From Epichloe hybrida (Eukaryota; Ascomycota; Sordariomycetes; Hypocreales; Clavicipitaceae): DNA of 64,000 nucleotides. Made by a program: the position numbers and the translations under genes. Of the stretch, positions 9,588 through 21,282 are shown one piece after another (positions within the stretch are counted from its first letter, which is position 1; the number at the start of each line of letters is the position of its first letter). Under the pieces are notes generated by a model. The model was given only the letters and a program-made list of their open reading frames with translations. It did no database searches and was not told where the DNA came from. Location of the stretch: positions 744,001 through 808,000 of the forward strand of contig JAFEKR010000026.1 of assembly GCA_019022495.1 (NCBI GenBank), read 5' to 3'.

Positions 9588-9956
9588 TATTTTGGGTCAG
9601 TTGCAGGGTGGAGGGGGGGGAGGGGGGCTTTGATCTCCTTTATTCGAGAATGGAAACCTGAGTTGGTCGAGTGTAAGAAGTGGTGACGAGAGGTGAGGTT
9701 GAATGCTGTGTGTTTATTTGTCGTAGAGTCGAACTTCTTCGGCAAGATGGGCTCCACGTGACCCACTTCCACCTACTACATAACTTGTCCTCAGCGAGTT
9801 GTACTTTATGTATCGTATGGTCATGGCAAATGCCATTGTGATTGGAGCATGCTCTACAGAATGACATTGATTTATCGGCTATGATGATGTTGTGCCTTGA
9901 GCATGCCAGAATCCTGGAGCAATGCAGGACAATGTCTAGTATTCAGACTTGCCATC
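9588..9956. other. Intergenic, no gene seen
   Basis: Upstream of the J-protein start and downstream of the DUF2235 stop, both on the minus strand. A G-rich run sits at about 9608-9627 directly upstream of the J-protein gene. No coding region is supported. Confidence 0.5.
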
Positions 9957-11841
9957 TTAATATGTATGCGACGAACCCTGCTGCAACGATCTCCTCGCTC
10001 GCTCAGACCGACTCCGCCGCTTGCTTCTATTTGCCCTCCTCTCTGCAAAGGCAAACACATTTGGTTCCCCGCCCGTTAAATCCAGCAGATATCGCTCATA
10101 GGGTCCAAGGGGCTCTTCCATCATGATTCTTTGGCTGGGCGCATTTCGTTCCACTCCGGCATATTTCCAAATCCAGCCGTCGCGAGAGGTTCGATCTCGA
10201 TAAAGGTCGTACGACCTGTAGTCTCTGTGCTTTGATTCCTCGTCCAGTTCGAAGACGGCTCGCTTCAATCTCCAGTCAGATAGGGCCGCGCACGCCCAGA
10301 CCGCCTCGTCGTTCAGCCCTAGACCTTCGCATGCCAGTCGCACTCGAACAGAGCTGTGAACTCTTTCGTTCGTGTCCTGCAGGAACTTTTCCTTGCGCTG
10401 CGCCGTCTTAGGGTCGACTTGCTTGTACATGCCTGGTGTGCGGATTGCTTCTCCTGATATGGAGTAGACAAGCCCAGAGGCTTTCTGGATAGCACCCAAT
10501 GACCAGGGCCGAAAGGGTTTGTTCTTTTCGTATATGGCGTCGGCTGCCCATTGTCGGATCTTTCGCCTGCCCTTCTTTGCGCTCTGTGCTTCGAGGGACT
10601 CGTAAAAGTCATCGGTCTGCTCAGCCATACGTTTCAGTGAGTGCGCATCAAATTCTACGCCCACACTCGTAAGTTGATCCATCATCCCTGGAACTAAAAT
10701 TAACGGACCACGAAAGCATTGGGTCGTCCTCCAGGCGAGCAAATACTTACAAGCCAAGGAGCAGTTTGCGATTCCCTGATCATTCCATCCTCCACCGCAG
10801 TTTGCATGGTTACCGGGAAACCAGACTTGACGCAAGTCAGTGTTGAGCCTGTCCTTCTTGGGTCGTTCCCACACAGCAGGACTGAAAGGGGCCCTCGTCT
10901 CGTCGAGGGCGAGGGCTTGGAATGCATGCTCGATGCGATCTGACAGAGCCGTGTCGTGCCACTTGAATGTTCACGGGATGTCAGCTTATTCTCACGATGA
11001 GGGCGACAAAATGACAAAACGAGGTATATCACGAGGGAGACTTATTCGTCATTCGACGGCCGGATGCCAAGCTTCTCCAGCCAAGGTATTTTGGGGATGC
11101 CGAGAGATCCCACTGTATCCCAGACTCCGACAGCCTTGATTGTGATGAGCTGATTTGTATTCTGATAGACGCGTGTAAGCCCCATCTTTTCCAGCCGTGT
11201 TCGATATTCAACATCAGCAGTAGCACCTTTGGGCTTGTTCCTAAAAGGCACATCTGGGAAAGGGTCCTCGTAGTCGTAATTCTCCCAGTTCTGCATGTCC
11301 TTGAAGATGGGATAAAAGTGCTCGATGCCCTCTCTGGTCAACAGCCCGAGCTTGCCAACCATGCCCGCGACAGATCTGGCCGTGAACGCACCGCGCGAGA
11401 ATCCTACAAGGATGATGTCGTCGCCGTCCATGTAGTTGGCACAAAGGTAGGCGTAGACCTCGCGAACGCGCTTCCCGCCCGTCAGTGTGGTCTGCAATGA
11501 TATAGTCTCATAGCACACAAAAATCGTTGCGGCGTTGCGGCGTTGCGGTAGAAACTCACCTCTGCCAGGCCAATGCCAAAGGCCCCCCCCGTGATGCTGT
11601 CGAGGGTATTGCTGCCGCTCCCAACTCCCGATTCGTACGAGATGATTTGCAGGACGCCATCGGCGCAGCGGCGCTTGAAGCAACGAGATATGCGCGTCAC
11701 GTTGGAGGGAACCTGCAAAGTGCCCTTCTTGCCAAAAAGACGCGACTTGACGAAGCCGTAGTCGCTGTTCATCCAGGTCCCGTCGCAGCAGACTATCAAG
11801 CGTTTCTTCTGCCGTCGCGCAGTACCGTAGCTGGAGGCCAT
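9957..11841 (-). CDS. DUF2235 (Tle1-like) alpha/beta hydrolase, one splice donor damaged
   Basis: A fungal member of the DUF2235 family, related to bacterial Tle1 phospholipase folds; the physiological substrate is unknown. Exons (minus): 11841-11560, 11470-11045, 10961-10751 and 10687-9957. Key features are KRLIVCCDGTW near the N-terminus, the nucleophile elbow GFSRGAF, VWDTVGSLGIP, then HAFQALALDE, QVWFPGNHANCGGGW and SLAWMMDQL. The exon-2 acceptor could instead be at 11491, adding seven residues in frame. At the end of exon 2 the reading runs into TAA (11044-11042) with no canonical donor. The sequence reads GAATAAGTC, one G short of a perfect GTAAGT donor that would restore phase to the next exon. 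As read, the protein would stop after about 236 residues. This is either a real lesion, a non-canonical splice or a one-base sequence error. Confidence 0.7.
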
Positions 11842-12596
11842 CGTGTAGGGGTGAGCTGTGAGAATGATCCACGCCTGCCGACCTCGACCCAGACCTTCGT
11901 CCTCGCGGGCCGTGATGTTAGCCCGTCAGCGAGAGGGAAAACACAAGTCCGGACGGGGTCTTCGGATGGTCTGCCTCGGTTGACAGGGATGGACGGAGCT
12001 GCATTGCTGCGTTCGATGGGGCGGCATGGATGCAACGGACTTGGTCGAAAGATGCTTTAGCGCGTCGTCGTAGTCGTCGTCGTCGCCGTCGCCGTCGTCG
12101 CCGTCGTCGTCGTGATACAGGGCGATGCGACGCTGCAGGGACCACCTGTTGGCTGCCCGGAGACAGCTCAGACACGTTCTGCGCGCGTCCGTCAGGACTC
12201 ACTCAGGAGTTGGTCGAGATGCGACTTTGTGAAGATGAGATTGATGAAACAGGATCGTCACGGAAGTTTTGATGCATCTTGTTGGATCGGCGGCAGGCTT
12301 GGGCTGGAAACTGCCGAGCGAGCGGCCACTGGGCACAGCAGTCCATCTGCTGGTGGGTGGGTGCTCACTGCTGGGTGCGATGCAGCAACAAAGATGGAAA
12401 ATTAACGAGACCAGATTCGTCCCGTGAGCAAGAGGACGCTTTGTCTTCCGCTCCGCAGCTGGATATAGCCGGCAATAAGGAAGCTATCACGGCCTGACAA
12501 TGCCCTACGAAAAACTTGTCTCTATTGTACATGATCCATTCTGCAAACATACAAAAAAGCTTCCAATACTTGTCCTCGCGCAAAAAAGTACCAAGG
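11842..12596. other. Intergenic, no gene seen
   Basis: Promoter of the DUF2235 gene and 3' flank of IBA57. Contains the CGT-rich repeat listed separately. Open frames here are by-products of that repeat. Confidence 0.5.
12062..12115. repeat. CGT/GTC trinucleotide repeat, imperfect
   Basis: An imperfect (CGT)n tract with interspersed CGC variants; non-coding by position. Confidence 0.9.
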
Positions 12597-13802
12597 CTAC
12601 GCGCTCAATCCGGCCCGCAACCACTCGGGCACAAACGCCTTCACTTTGACGCTGCTCGTACTGTTATCCTCGCCGCCCCATTCCAGGACGAATTCATCGT
12701 CCGGCTTGTACGTAGTAGCCGCCTGTTCCCCCGGCAGAACCACATCCGTCATAATCTCCAGCCGACACAGGCCCAGGCCAATATTGCCCAGGCCCTTCAA
12801 CCACTTCCCCGCGCTGCGGCCCCTCCTGCCGAAGCGGCCGATGCTGGTCTCGGCGGGAACCATGTCTGCCGTCAACGTCGTCAACGTCTCGGGGCTGTCG
12901 CGTTCGGGGTCGTACACGAGCGTCCGGGGCGGCGCCTGGTCCTTGTCGTAAATCACGCAGGGAAGGATGCGCTTTCGCACCACCCCGCGATGCTTTGTGC
13001 GGATGGTGAGCTCCTGCCCGACGTAGCAGCCCTTGTGGAAGTCGATGCCGTTCATCACGTCCATGTTGCTCTCGAGGGGTAGGGCCTGCTCGCGCGGCAT
13101 CTCGTACTGGCCCTCCGGTACGCCGCGCAGGTATCGCCGGATCGTGTAGGCGTCTTCCGTGCAGATGTCGAGGTCCATCTCGGGCGCCCTGGAGCCCAGC
13201 TGGATGATGCGGTGACCCAGTCCTGGCGCCCTGGGGTCTCTAAGAACCAGCCGCGACTCATTCGACGTCATGTCTGGTTGAGCCGTGGGCGATTCATCCC
13301 ACGCTTGCCACACGGAAGCCTCGTCGCGGGGAATGGTCCGCACCGCCACTTTGGCGCGCAGCCTGTACCGCTTGATGTGTTTGGCGAAACGGGCCATCTG
13401 GCTGGCGTCCGCCTCGACCAAGTACCCATCTTCTTGTACGGGGAGCCCCGGGCCGCCCTGGAAGGGGTATATGAAGATGTCGTGGACCACTCGACCGGTG
13501 GCGTTCAGGAATCCCGAGTAGAAGCCGTCGGTGCGCGGTAGGCCATCCGCGCCGGTGACATTGGCCGTGACGATGCCCTGGAGAAACTTGGTGGCTTCAG
13601 GGCCAGACACGGAAAGGAGCTGCCGCGAGGGGAGGGGCGCGAGACCGGTGAGAGGCGGCTTGGGCGGTGCCGAGTCTGCGAAGCGGCGGCGTTGTTGCTG
13701 AAGTTGGAGACGAGAGCAATTGGGACAGACGGGCGCGGGGGCACGGGCGCGGGCGCGGGGAGACCATTCGCGCTGGAATGCGCGATTGGCAATGCCTCGC
13801 AT
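12597..13802 (-). CDS. IBA57: Mitochondrial iron-sulfur assembly factor IBA57 (CAF17)
   Basis: A folate-binding-fold (GcvT-like) protein that helps build [4Fe-4S] clusters for aconitase- and lipoate-synthase-type enzymes in mitochondria. Single exon, 401 residues. The N-terminus is Arg/Ala-rich without acidic residues up to about residue 40 (RRRFADS), fitting a mitochondrial presequence. Diagnostic parts are LLSVSGPEATKFLQGIVTAN, FLNATGRVVHDIFIYP, and the family signature KGCYVGQELTIRTKHRGVVR with its conserved Cys. The gene is intact. Confidence is high because the KGCYVGQEL motif is specific to the IBA57/YgfZ group. Confidence 0.92.
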   Translation of the reverse strand: MRGIANRAFQREWSPRARARAPAPVCPNCSRLQLQQQRRRFADSAPPKPPLTGLAPLPSRQLLSVSGPEATKFLQGIVTANVTGADGLPRTDGFYSGFLNATGRVVHDIFIYPFQGGPGLPVQEDGYLVEADASQMARFAKHIKRYRLRAKVAVRTIPRDEASVWQAWDESPTAQPDMTSNESRLVLRDPRAPGLGHRIIQLGSRAPEMDLDICTEDAYTIRRYLRGVPEGQYEMPREQALPLESNMDVMNGIDFHKGCYVGQELTIRTKHRGVVRKRILPCVIYDKDQAPPRTLVYDPERDSPETLTTLTADMVPAETSIGRFGRRGRSAGKWLKGLGNIGLGLCRLEIMTDVVLPGEQAATTYKPDDEFVLEWGGEDNSTSSVKVKAFVPEWLRAGLSA

Positions 13803-14392
13803 GTCGAATCGGACTCGCCAATGCAGCTTGTCGGGGAAATCAGTTGATGGTGGCCCGGAGCTACATACGTCACGTCACGTAGCTGAACTGGGGAGCTTGA
13901 AGATTGATTGGGGTGGTGGCGGAGATTTCCCAAGCCTGTGACGTCGCACGTGCTTGGTGGGACCACCATTTTACAATTCGGTTAACTCCGTATTACTCCT
14001 GGAGCGGATTGGTAATCAGCGTCTCAAGGACCAGACGTAAGAGAAACGATTGAGCCTTTGCGGCAGTTACTATTTCGGACGGACCGGACTTGAGAGCCCG
14101 TTGTCACGAATAACGGGGTGGCCGGCCAACAAGTCGACTATCCGTCCCTATGACACACGCCTTGTCTTTCGCACTCACAGACAGAACATGGCCTGATCTC
14201 ATTTCACAGGAATCTACAGCATCACCTCTTGCATTGAGTAATGACGTCGTGTGCTATATGCCGTGGGGCAATATTATTACAGACAATAGATATCTCACGA
14301 TGCCGCAGTACTATCAATCAGTCGCGATCGGGCTAGGCAGTCCGATCATCGCCGCAACTTGACAACGTCAGGACCCGCTTTCGGCGCAGGAG

Positions 14393-14428
14393 AAAAAAAA
14401 AAAAAAAGGGGGGGTGGGGGGTGGGGGG
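14393..14428 (+). repeat. Poly-A followed by long G runs (G-quadruplex-capable)
   Basis: Fifteen A (14393-14407), then G7-T-G6-T-G6 (14408-14428). Confidence 0.9.
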
Positions 14429-15547
14429 CGTGTGGTCTAATTACATAATCTCCGCGACTCCACCCAGCCTCGGAGCCATACGCCCGGGACGGCCTGATGG
14501 TCCCGTGATGGGCAGAAAACTCGACGAGCCCTGCCTTGGAGTCCTTGGCGCCCGACCTGAACGGCGGCGCATCTTATTGGTTTCAGAATCGAATTCTCGA
14601 CGCGATACCGCGTCCTAACAACCGACCAAGAACATGAGACGCCGACACGATGTCCTTGGACAAATCGCCAGGCATCAACCCCCGTCCCCATCACCAGCAA
14701 CGGCGACGGCAAGTGAGATGCAAAAAAAGCCACATCCTTCAATATCAGACGCTAGCTCAAAGTCGCCAACGTGGCACGGACTTTCTCATCCGAAGGAGGT
14801 GGGTGGGTGCATGGGAGCTGCTGCTCGTGCCCGACAGGGTGCCTCACTTCTACAACGACTCGATTTCATGTCTGTTCTCCTTTCACGCGGCAGGAGAATT
14901 CCAAGATCGGTGATTTCTCTGGACTCTGATTCCAGCCATGTTGCGTACATACATACATACATACATATGTACATTAGTGACCGAGTGTAATAGCCCACGG
15001 CATATTTTGTTCCCCGTACCCACCCTTCCGGTCCCCTCACTAATAATATCAAACCGTCAGTCCAATCATATTATCCACCGGGAGTTTCCATGCCTTGTGA
15101 ACGAAAGATGAAGTACTCCGCACAGACTACTACAGTATGTACATGTAATGACTCCTTTGCGCCCCCTATGTCCCACCGATACCGTTCACGCCTGCAGATG
15201 TCATCCCATCACTGTGGGTTTCTCATCGAAAAGCAGCCACGAGCAACCGGACTGCCCGAATACCATCCTCTCATTGGCCATGTCCCCCATCCCCGTCAAG
15301 CCAATGGATTAACCGATGCCCCTGCACCATGACTGCAGGCCGAGATGCCGAAAAGCGGGGCGCCCTGTCACAATTTTTTGGTTTTTTTTTTTTCATTTTT
15401 TTCATTTTCCTTCTGCACAAAGGCGGTCGGCCATGACTCACGCCGAAACCGACATGGCCCCGATTTTTCTTTTAGTGTATGACATGGATCACAACATATT
15501 AGTGTCAATGCCGGGCATGCCTAGTCACGATAGTGGGAGGATATTTT

Positions 15548-15570
15548 AAAAAAAAAAAAAAAAAAAAAAC
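15548..15570 (+). repeat. 23-nt poly-A tract
   Basis: Uninterrupted A run in non-coding DNA. Confidence 0.95.
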
Positions 15571-15935
15571 ATTCACGGGGGATGCGAGACGCGCAGAAAA
15601 TGAGAGTTACTGCAGCTTTTTTGATTCAGGCCTACATAGGTCAGGACTATATACTCTGAAATCCAATTACTCGCCCAAAATATGCGGGCAGTATAGTGTG
15701 CAATAGACGCCGTGACCCAAGATCCTTCCCTTTGTTCTGTATATCCTGAGTGGTGATGATGTGATGATGAAAGAAAAGAAAAAAATTGTTTCCCTTTAGA
15801 ACAGCCCTTGTGCCCAATATGGTATCTTGGATGAAGAAGAATAAAACGCCGTTGCTATGCCATCGCTGTGGAAGAAGATTGGAGTCGCTTGGAAGATAAT
15901 CGTAAGAAATAGGACTTTTTATCGTCATTGGGTTC

Positions 15936-16754
15936 CTAGTATACTGAAATGGCGGAGACCAGGCCCTGCGGTGCCTGTCGCGCGACGTAGTAGTCTTGGA
16001 AGATTTCTTCTGTCTGCTCCTTGGCTTCCTCGTGGTTGAACTCCAGCGAGGCATCGCGGGGCGATGGAGGCATGGACTCGTCGTCTGAAGATTCTGAGTC
16101 GTGGTCGATGAGAAGCTCGGGTGGTGAGGTGGAGTGTGAATGTGTTCGCACGAGCTCGAGCTGTATGTAGTCCTCTTCGAGATCGTCGTCGCTCATCATG
16201 CCCTCTTCCTCGTGGGCAAGCTGGGCTCGCTGGGCCGCGGAAGCGGGAGACGTGGTTGATGAGCGGGCGGCAACGGTGTTGATCATGTGGACATGGTCGG
16301 AGTCGTCAAATTCGGAGTCGGAGTCGGAGTCGGAGTCTGAATCAGATGAGTCCGAGTCGAGCTCCTCCTCGGCCTGCTCGGCAATCCTGTCGGCCCACTG
16401 GACGCAGCGGCCGGCGGCTTTTCCGGCACCACGAACGGACTGGTTGAACCATCGCTCCTGCTCCTGCTCGGCACCGGCGAGTTCGAGCATCAGGGAGTCG
16501 AGCAGGTTGGCGTGGCCGACGAGGAGGCGGAGATCGTGGTCGGCTTGGGCAGCCTCTCGTGAGAGCTTGGCCCGGGCCTTGTGAGCCAGGTAGTAGGTCT
16601 GTGTGACAGACATGGTCTTCTTGGGAGCAGATCGGGTGTGAGAGCAGGAAGGCGATGTGAGGGAGAGGTGTCGAGGCTGAGCCACTGCTGCTGTCGACAT
16701 GTCGTTGTTGGTGTTGTTGGTGTTGTTGTTGTTGTTGTTCATGTTGGAGGGCAC
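15936..16754 (-). CDS. Conserved acidic fungal protein of unknown function
   Basis: Single open frame of 272 residues. The N-terminus is Asn/Thr-rich (from a GTT/GTG repeat). A conserved core follows: SVTQTYYLAHKARAKL, then DHDLRLLVGHANLLDSLMLEL, then QERWFNQSV. An Asp/Ser tract (from a GGAGTC-type hexamer) and a long acidic tail with scattered Ser come after, ending EIFQDYYVARQ. I have the impression that the core recurs in Sordariomycete hypothetical proteins, but I know no function. No membrane segment, signal peptide or catalytic motif is seen. The true start may be an internal Met (residue 19 or 48), because the homologous-looking block begins near MSVTQTYYLAH. Confidence 0.7.
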   Translation of the reverse strand: MPSNMNNNNNNTNNTNNDMSTAAVAQPRHLSLTSPSCSHTRSAPKKTMSVTQTYYLAHKARAKLSREAAQADHDLRLLVGHANLLDSLMLELAGAEQEQERWFNQSVRGAGKAAGRCVQWADRIAEQAEEELDSDSSDSDSDSDSDSEFDDSDHVHMINTVAARSSTTSPASAAQRAQLAHEEEGMMSDDDLEEDYIQLELVRTHSHSTSPPELLIDHDSESSDDESMPPSPRDASLEFNHEEAKEQTEEIFQDYYVARQAPQGLVSAISVY

Positions 16755-19444
16755 GGAAGGGAAAAAGGTCCTTTTAATAAATTAGGTGACTTGGGTTTTC
16801 CGGTCTCCTCCTTCCTATCCCTGAAATGGACTTTTGAGTGTGGATCGTGAGTGAGTCAACGGATTGCGAATCCGCCGGTTGTAGCTTGCAGGGGGTGTGG
16901 AAACAGGTGCGTGCAGCCGGGCTGCCAGAAGCGGTGATGAGAGCAACGGAGCAAATGATGTGCTTGTGTGTCGTTTGTGGCTGCGTGCGTGCACGTCGAG
17001 TTGCATGTATACCAAATTGATTCAGTTGCTTGCGTGTTGAAGTTGTTCCCGGTGGTTCTGCAGAAGAAGAAGATGTCGACATTCAAGAGGTGGGCGAGGC
17101 ATGACATTTACTTTATCAACCTCGGGGCTGGATGGAGCCTGCCAAGTGAGTATCGTAAGTATCCGCACCGGGGCCGACGACGACACCGACGACGACGACG
17201 GGGCTTGGAAGCGGACTTCGCGTGTGCGACAAGCCAAATGGGGGTGTGGGCACCACGGACTGGTGCGGGTGGTGCGGGTGGTGCGGGTGGTGTGGGTGGT
17301 GCGGGTGGTGTGGGTGGTGTGTGCGGAGTGTTCAAATAAAAAAAACCGATCCATGGAGAGATTCGGGGCTTGCGCCACCGACAATTCCGTCGCAATTCGC
17401 TGACTAACCAAACGCAAAATCCGGGCTTCCTGACAAACCTTGCGGGCTCGGCATTTCGCAGCCGCCAACGCGGCAGGCAGCACGCAGCACGATTTCTCAG
17501 CAAGAGCGCCCGCGCTACATATTCCAGGCCGGAGGCCCGAGCAGCGATTCCCACCAACAAGTACAGATCACAGTACAGTGAACCTGGTTGTACGGACGTA
17601 GTCGGTCTACGAAAAACAAGCGACCCGCATTCCTCGCGTTCACAGCGTCAGCCAGCAACCGAATGCGACACGCGCGCGCTCCTCTTGGCCAGACAACCAC
17701 AACCGTGTAGTGTAGAGTAATCTGTCTGGTTTTTTTTTTCCGCAATTGAAAACAAAGTCCCGAGCCTCGCTCGCACGGGAAGTGGTCGCAAGTTGCTAAG
17801 CAGCGACGCAGCCAGCTTGAAACCCCGAAACCCTCCCTCGCACCTCGCACCTCGTCCTGGTCGCAAGCGGAGGTCGCCTCGACCTGACTGCCGCGGGTTT
17901 TTGCGGAGTACATGTACATACGCAAACTCTGACTGACCCATTTCCTGCATCGGCTTTCTTGAACGGGCCCGTGGATCTGATTCCCGAATCCCGAGCGGCG
18001 ATCCTTCCAACTCCCCTCCACCTGAAATCCCGTCTCGTCTCGAGTTTTTGTCACCTCGCCTTCACGCCAAGCTCCACACAATAAGCTCGTCTATCCGTCG
18101 TGTCTCTGACGTGTATTGCCAATCACACGTAATTTGTAATCAGCCCTTCCCTTTCTCACGCCCCTCTGTAAGCTCCGTAATCGCCGTAATCCCCGTCCGT
18201 GTAAAGCCAACCCCAAATCAATGCTTTCTTCAGTTTCTTCGCATCATCGTGCCATGCCAGTTGAGTGAATATGATGCAATACCAAAAAAAGAAGAAAAAA
18301 CCCAGAGGTCTCGTCAGGCGTTCATGGATCGTGACCATCCAGCCACTGACGGCCCTGACCAAGCGAGGACGACAAAATAACGCCGCCATGTGAAGCAATG
18401 TCCGTCCGTAAGCTTACAACGCGATGGAACCTCGGACCTGTGACCCTACCGCGAGAGCGATCCCTTGCCGATCCCATGAATGCATGCATGGCCAATATAT
18501 TGCAGATGCATTGCAAGAGGACAAAAGACCAGTTCGTGGAGACTCTGCACGAACGACAACGGTCTTTCTCTCTCGAACCGGATAATATGCCTTTTCTTCC
18601 GAGCACACTCGAGTCCGAGTCCCGGGCATGCATCCGGTCTACGACTGCCCGGGCTGGGAAACCACCCGTCCATCACTCCCTTCTGAAACATTGCCCCAGC
18701 GAGGGCTATAAGTAGACTCTTCTCTTCCAGCCTCGCAGCCCTGCGATGGTCCCTGATCCGTCGTTTCCGATGGATCCGGTCTGAAGCCTCGCCAATTGTT
18801 TCCCTGTTGGTCTGCGGAGATTCAGTCCTCCGTGCTTTCATGGCATTCCGCGGTGAGGGGATGCTACGAAAGCAGCGAACCTCCGACTTCCTGATCCTGG
18901 GACATTTACCGGGCTTGATGAGGGACCCGAACAAGTCATTGGGTCTTGAGCCGTGACGCTAGCCGATGTCCGAGGACTTCTACACAGGCTGAACTCTGGT
19001 TCGTTTGATTCCCAGGACCGACTTGGGATCCTCGGAGGTGGTGTGCCCTGTTCTGTTTTCTTTTTTTTTAAAAAAAAAAAAAAAAAATTAAGCACCCAAA
19101 ACTGTTCAAAGATGAACGGACGGGAATCTCCTGCAGAAAATGCTGTTGTATGGCGCAAACTCGTTGAAAACTGCTGAGCAAACCGCGATGCAGGGTAGGG
19201 TGTGATCAATGCCTGTAGTAGAAAGTTTGCAGGAAGATGGCTCGACTTGGCAATTCGAGCAACCGCTGATAATGCATATCAGATGTCAAGCTCTTTCAAC
19301 AGCCATACAACAATGCGATGATAGATATGTTAATATCGAAAAAAAGAAGACCTCTTCGGTGTCGGTTCATGACTAAGATCTGCATTCGGGTGGCCAGTCC
19401 ATGACACTCTTCAACCTCATCCACGTTCCAACGTCGTATCGTAT
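16755..19444. other. Long gene-poor stretch
   Basis: About 2.7 kb without a supportable gene. It has a 9-bp minisatellite (17262-17320), a T9/A18 junction forming a self-complementary tract (19061-19087), and CGGAGTA at 17904-17910. Open frames across the minisatellite are artefacts of the repeat. I looked for tRNA-like cloverleaves and accepted none. It may hide a long-noncoding transcript or an unusual gene, but nothing in the sequence shows it. Confidence 0.5.
17262..17320. repeat. 9-bp minisatellite, unit GGTGCGGGT
   Basis: Six head-to-tail units (some GGTGTGGGT variants) plus a partial unit; non-coding. Confidence 0.9.
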
Positions 19445-21136
19445 TCACTCTGCCCGAAGCTTCAACTTTGTGCGCTTTCGCTTTCCACCAACTTCTCTGT
19501 TCTCTTCCACCTCCAAAAGAGCCTCTCTCTTCTTCTCACTCACATCCTTCAGTGCGTCACGGATAACCCTGGTCTCCAAGTTGACACCCTCTTCCTCCCA
19601 TGCATCCATTTGTCTGCCCACACGGTTTTCAATAGCCAGCACGAGCTCTACATCCCTTTGCCCAACAAATGTGGCTGATTCACCTGTGCGTCCGGCACGA
19701 GCAGTACGACCAACTCTGTGGATATAGTCATCTGGGTCTCGTGGAATGTCGTAATTGACAACCAGGCTGACTTCAGGGATATCCAAACCACGAGCAGCAA
19801 CATCGGTTGCGACCAAGATGCGGGCAGCCGAGGCACGGAAACGCGCCAGATTGTCGATTCGTTGTCGCTGGGGGAGTTTTGAGTGCAGCGATGTCACACG
19901 ATGGTTTAAGAGACGCAGAAGGTGGTGGAGGTAGTCAGCTGTTGTCGTCCTGTTGCAGAAGATGATGACAGTCTTGTCCTTGTTGGCCTCCGTGAGGAGA
20001 AAAACGTGGAGGTAGTGCTCTTTGTGAGTGATTGGTATTTGAACATGTGTTTGATGGAGAGTGCTGGGGATGGCCAGCATTTGAGTGTCGACTTCGCACA
20101 CAAACACGGGCTGCTTGCCCGGTTTCTGCGGCATGTCCTTCAGTGCCCGAACCTCGGGTGTAATCGTTGCCGTAAACAGGAGCGTTTGTCGCTCGGCAGC
20201 CGGCGGCAGTGCTGAAAGGCATTCCTCGACATCAGGGAGCATGCTGCCTGGACCAACAGCGTGTAGCAATCGATCAGCTTCATCGAGAACAACATGACGG
20301 ACTCGTCGCAAACCACATATTGTGTCTTCTCCGGAGGTCCGAATATGGTCTGCCAGTCGACCGGGCGTCGCAATTACGATATGTGGCCGTTGGGCCAAGG
20401 CAATGGCTTGGGTTCGCATATCAGAGCCTCCTGTCACCAGAATAGCTTTCAGGCTTTGAGGAGAAGAAATTGCTTTGAATTGTTCGTATATCTGTAGTGC
20501 AAGTTCTCTTGTCGGGGTCAGAACAACAGCGAAGATGGCGCTTGGATCTTCTGCCCATTTCTGTAGTATGGGAGCTGCGAAGGCGACGGTCTTTCCGGAA
20601 CCAGTCCTGCTGCCTCCTATGCAGTCTCTACCCTTGAGAATTTCTGGTATACAGCCCTTTTGAATACCAGTGGGCCGTCTGATGGCCATGTTGGAAAGAG
20701 ACTGTACGAGCCATGGCCGAAGCTGCAAGGTCGAGAAAGTCGCGTTTGGGTCAGTTGGGGCGAGGATAGGATTCTGCGGCTGGACCTCGATCCGGGTATT
20801 TTCAGGACCATCTGCTCCTCGCTTCACCCGGGATGGGGCCTTGATGGTTGATAGAATAGTCTTCAAGTGCTCTTCGTCGCTGTCACTCGGGTCGTTTGCA
20901 TTGTCGACATCACCAAGGTCTACTGAAGCATCGTTTGCTGAATGTGAAATTCGGCGCCTTTTTCTCGAAGCTGGATTGTCCAGAAAATCAGACTCCGCGG
21001 AGGAGTCGACCTCAGAGAGATTGTCACCATCTGATGCCGAAACCGAAACTTCTGGGTCGTGAGAGGAGCGCATGTCTTTCGCTTTGTGTGGCACAGGTCG
21101 TTTGCTGTCTTGGCTAATTGCCGTGATGGTGGCCAT
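19445..21136 (-). CDS. DBP8: ATP-dependent rRNA helicase DBP8 (DDX49 type)
   Basis: A DEAD-box RNA helicase acting in the nucleolus on 35S pre-rRNA for 40S subunit production. Single exon, 563 residues. An acidic/Ser-rich N-terminal extension with a basic RKRRR cluster precedes the core. Motifs run in order: RRPTGIQ (Q motif), [10 protein letters not shown] (I), PTRELA (Ia), TPGRL (Ib), VLDEADRLL (II), FTAT in place of SAT (III), TDVAARGLD (V) and [10 protein letters not shown] (VI). The stretch [15 protein letters not shown] and [11 protein letters not shown] is characteristic of the Dbp8/DDX49 group and separates it from other DEAD-box helicases. A Lys/Arg-rich C-terminus ([10 protein letters not shown]) fits nucleolar targeting. 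The initiator ATG at 21136 is followed by a sensible coding start. Confidence 0.93.
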   Translation of the reverse strand: MATITAISQDSKRPVPHKAKDMRSSHDPEVSVSASDGDNLSEVDSSAESDFLDNPASRKRRRISHSANDASVDLGDVDNANDPSDSDEEHLKTILSTIKAPSRVKRGADGPENTRIEVQPQNPILAPTDPNATFSTLQLRPWLVQSLSNMAIRRPTGIQKGCIPEILKGRDCIGGSRTGSGKTVAFAAPILQKWAEDPSAIFAVVLTPTRELALQIYEQFKAISSPQSLKAILVTGGSDMRTQAIALAQRPHIVIATPGRLADHIRTSGEDTICGLRRVRHVVLDEADRLLHAVGPGSMLPDVEECLSALPPAAERQTLLFTATITPEVRALKDMPQKPGKQPVFVCEVDTQMLAIPSTLHQTHVQIPITHKEHYLHVFLLTEANKDKTVIIFCNRTTTADYLHHLLRLLNHRVTSLHSKLPQRQRIDNLARFRASAARILVATDVAARGLDIPEVSLVVNYDIPRDPDDYIHRVGRTARAGRTGESATFVGQRDVELVLAIENRVGRQMDAWEEEGVNLETRVIRDALKDVSEKKREALLEVEENREVGGKRKRTKLKLRAE

Positions 21137-21282
21137 AGGGCGATACTTTTCGTAGCTTTACAAAAAAAAAAAAAGATGGGTCTTGGTGAACATTGCAATT
21201 CGGAGCTAGTATTTGCCGGCTCCGGCGTGTATAATCCGTTGTACAACAATTTGCACCCTTCGCACCATTTCACCTGAGGCAT

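Larger units (their letters stand above)
13803..15935. other. Long gene-poor stretch
   Basis: About 2.1 kb without a supportable gene. It holds the A15/G-run tract, a 23-nt A run (15548-15570), an ACAT microsatellite (about 14944-14967) and TACTCCGTA-type motifs (13984-13992, 15114-15120). Small open frames have no recognisable content. Confidence 0.55.

Noticed and set aside
10175..10205. T-arm-like stem with GGTTCGATCTCG resembling a tRNA B box
   Set aside because: It lies inside the conserved coding exon of the DUF2235 gene and no acceptor stem, D arm or A box is found at tRNA spacing.
12030..12272. Arg-rich open frame over the CGT repeat
   Set aside because: Low-complexity translation of a trinucleotide repeat with no conserved ends.
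17022..17483. Thr/His-rich open frame with HTTRTT repeats
   Set aside because: Produced by translating the GGTGCGGGT minisatellite antisense; no conserved flanks.
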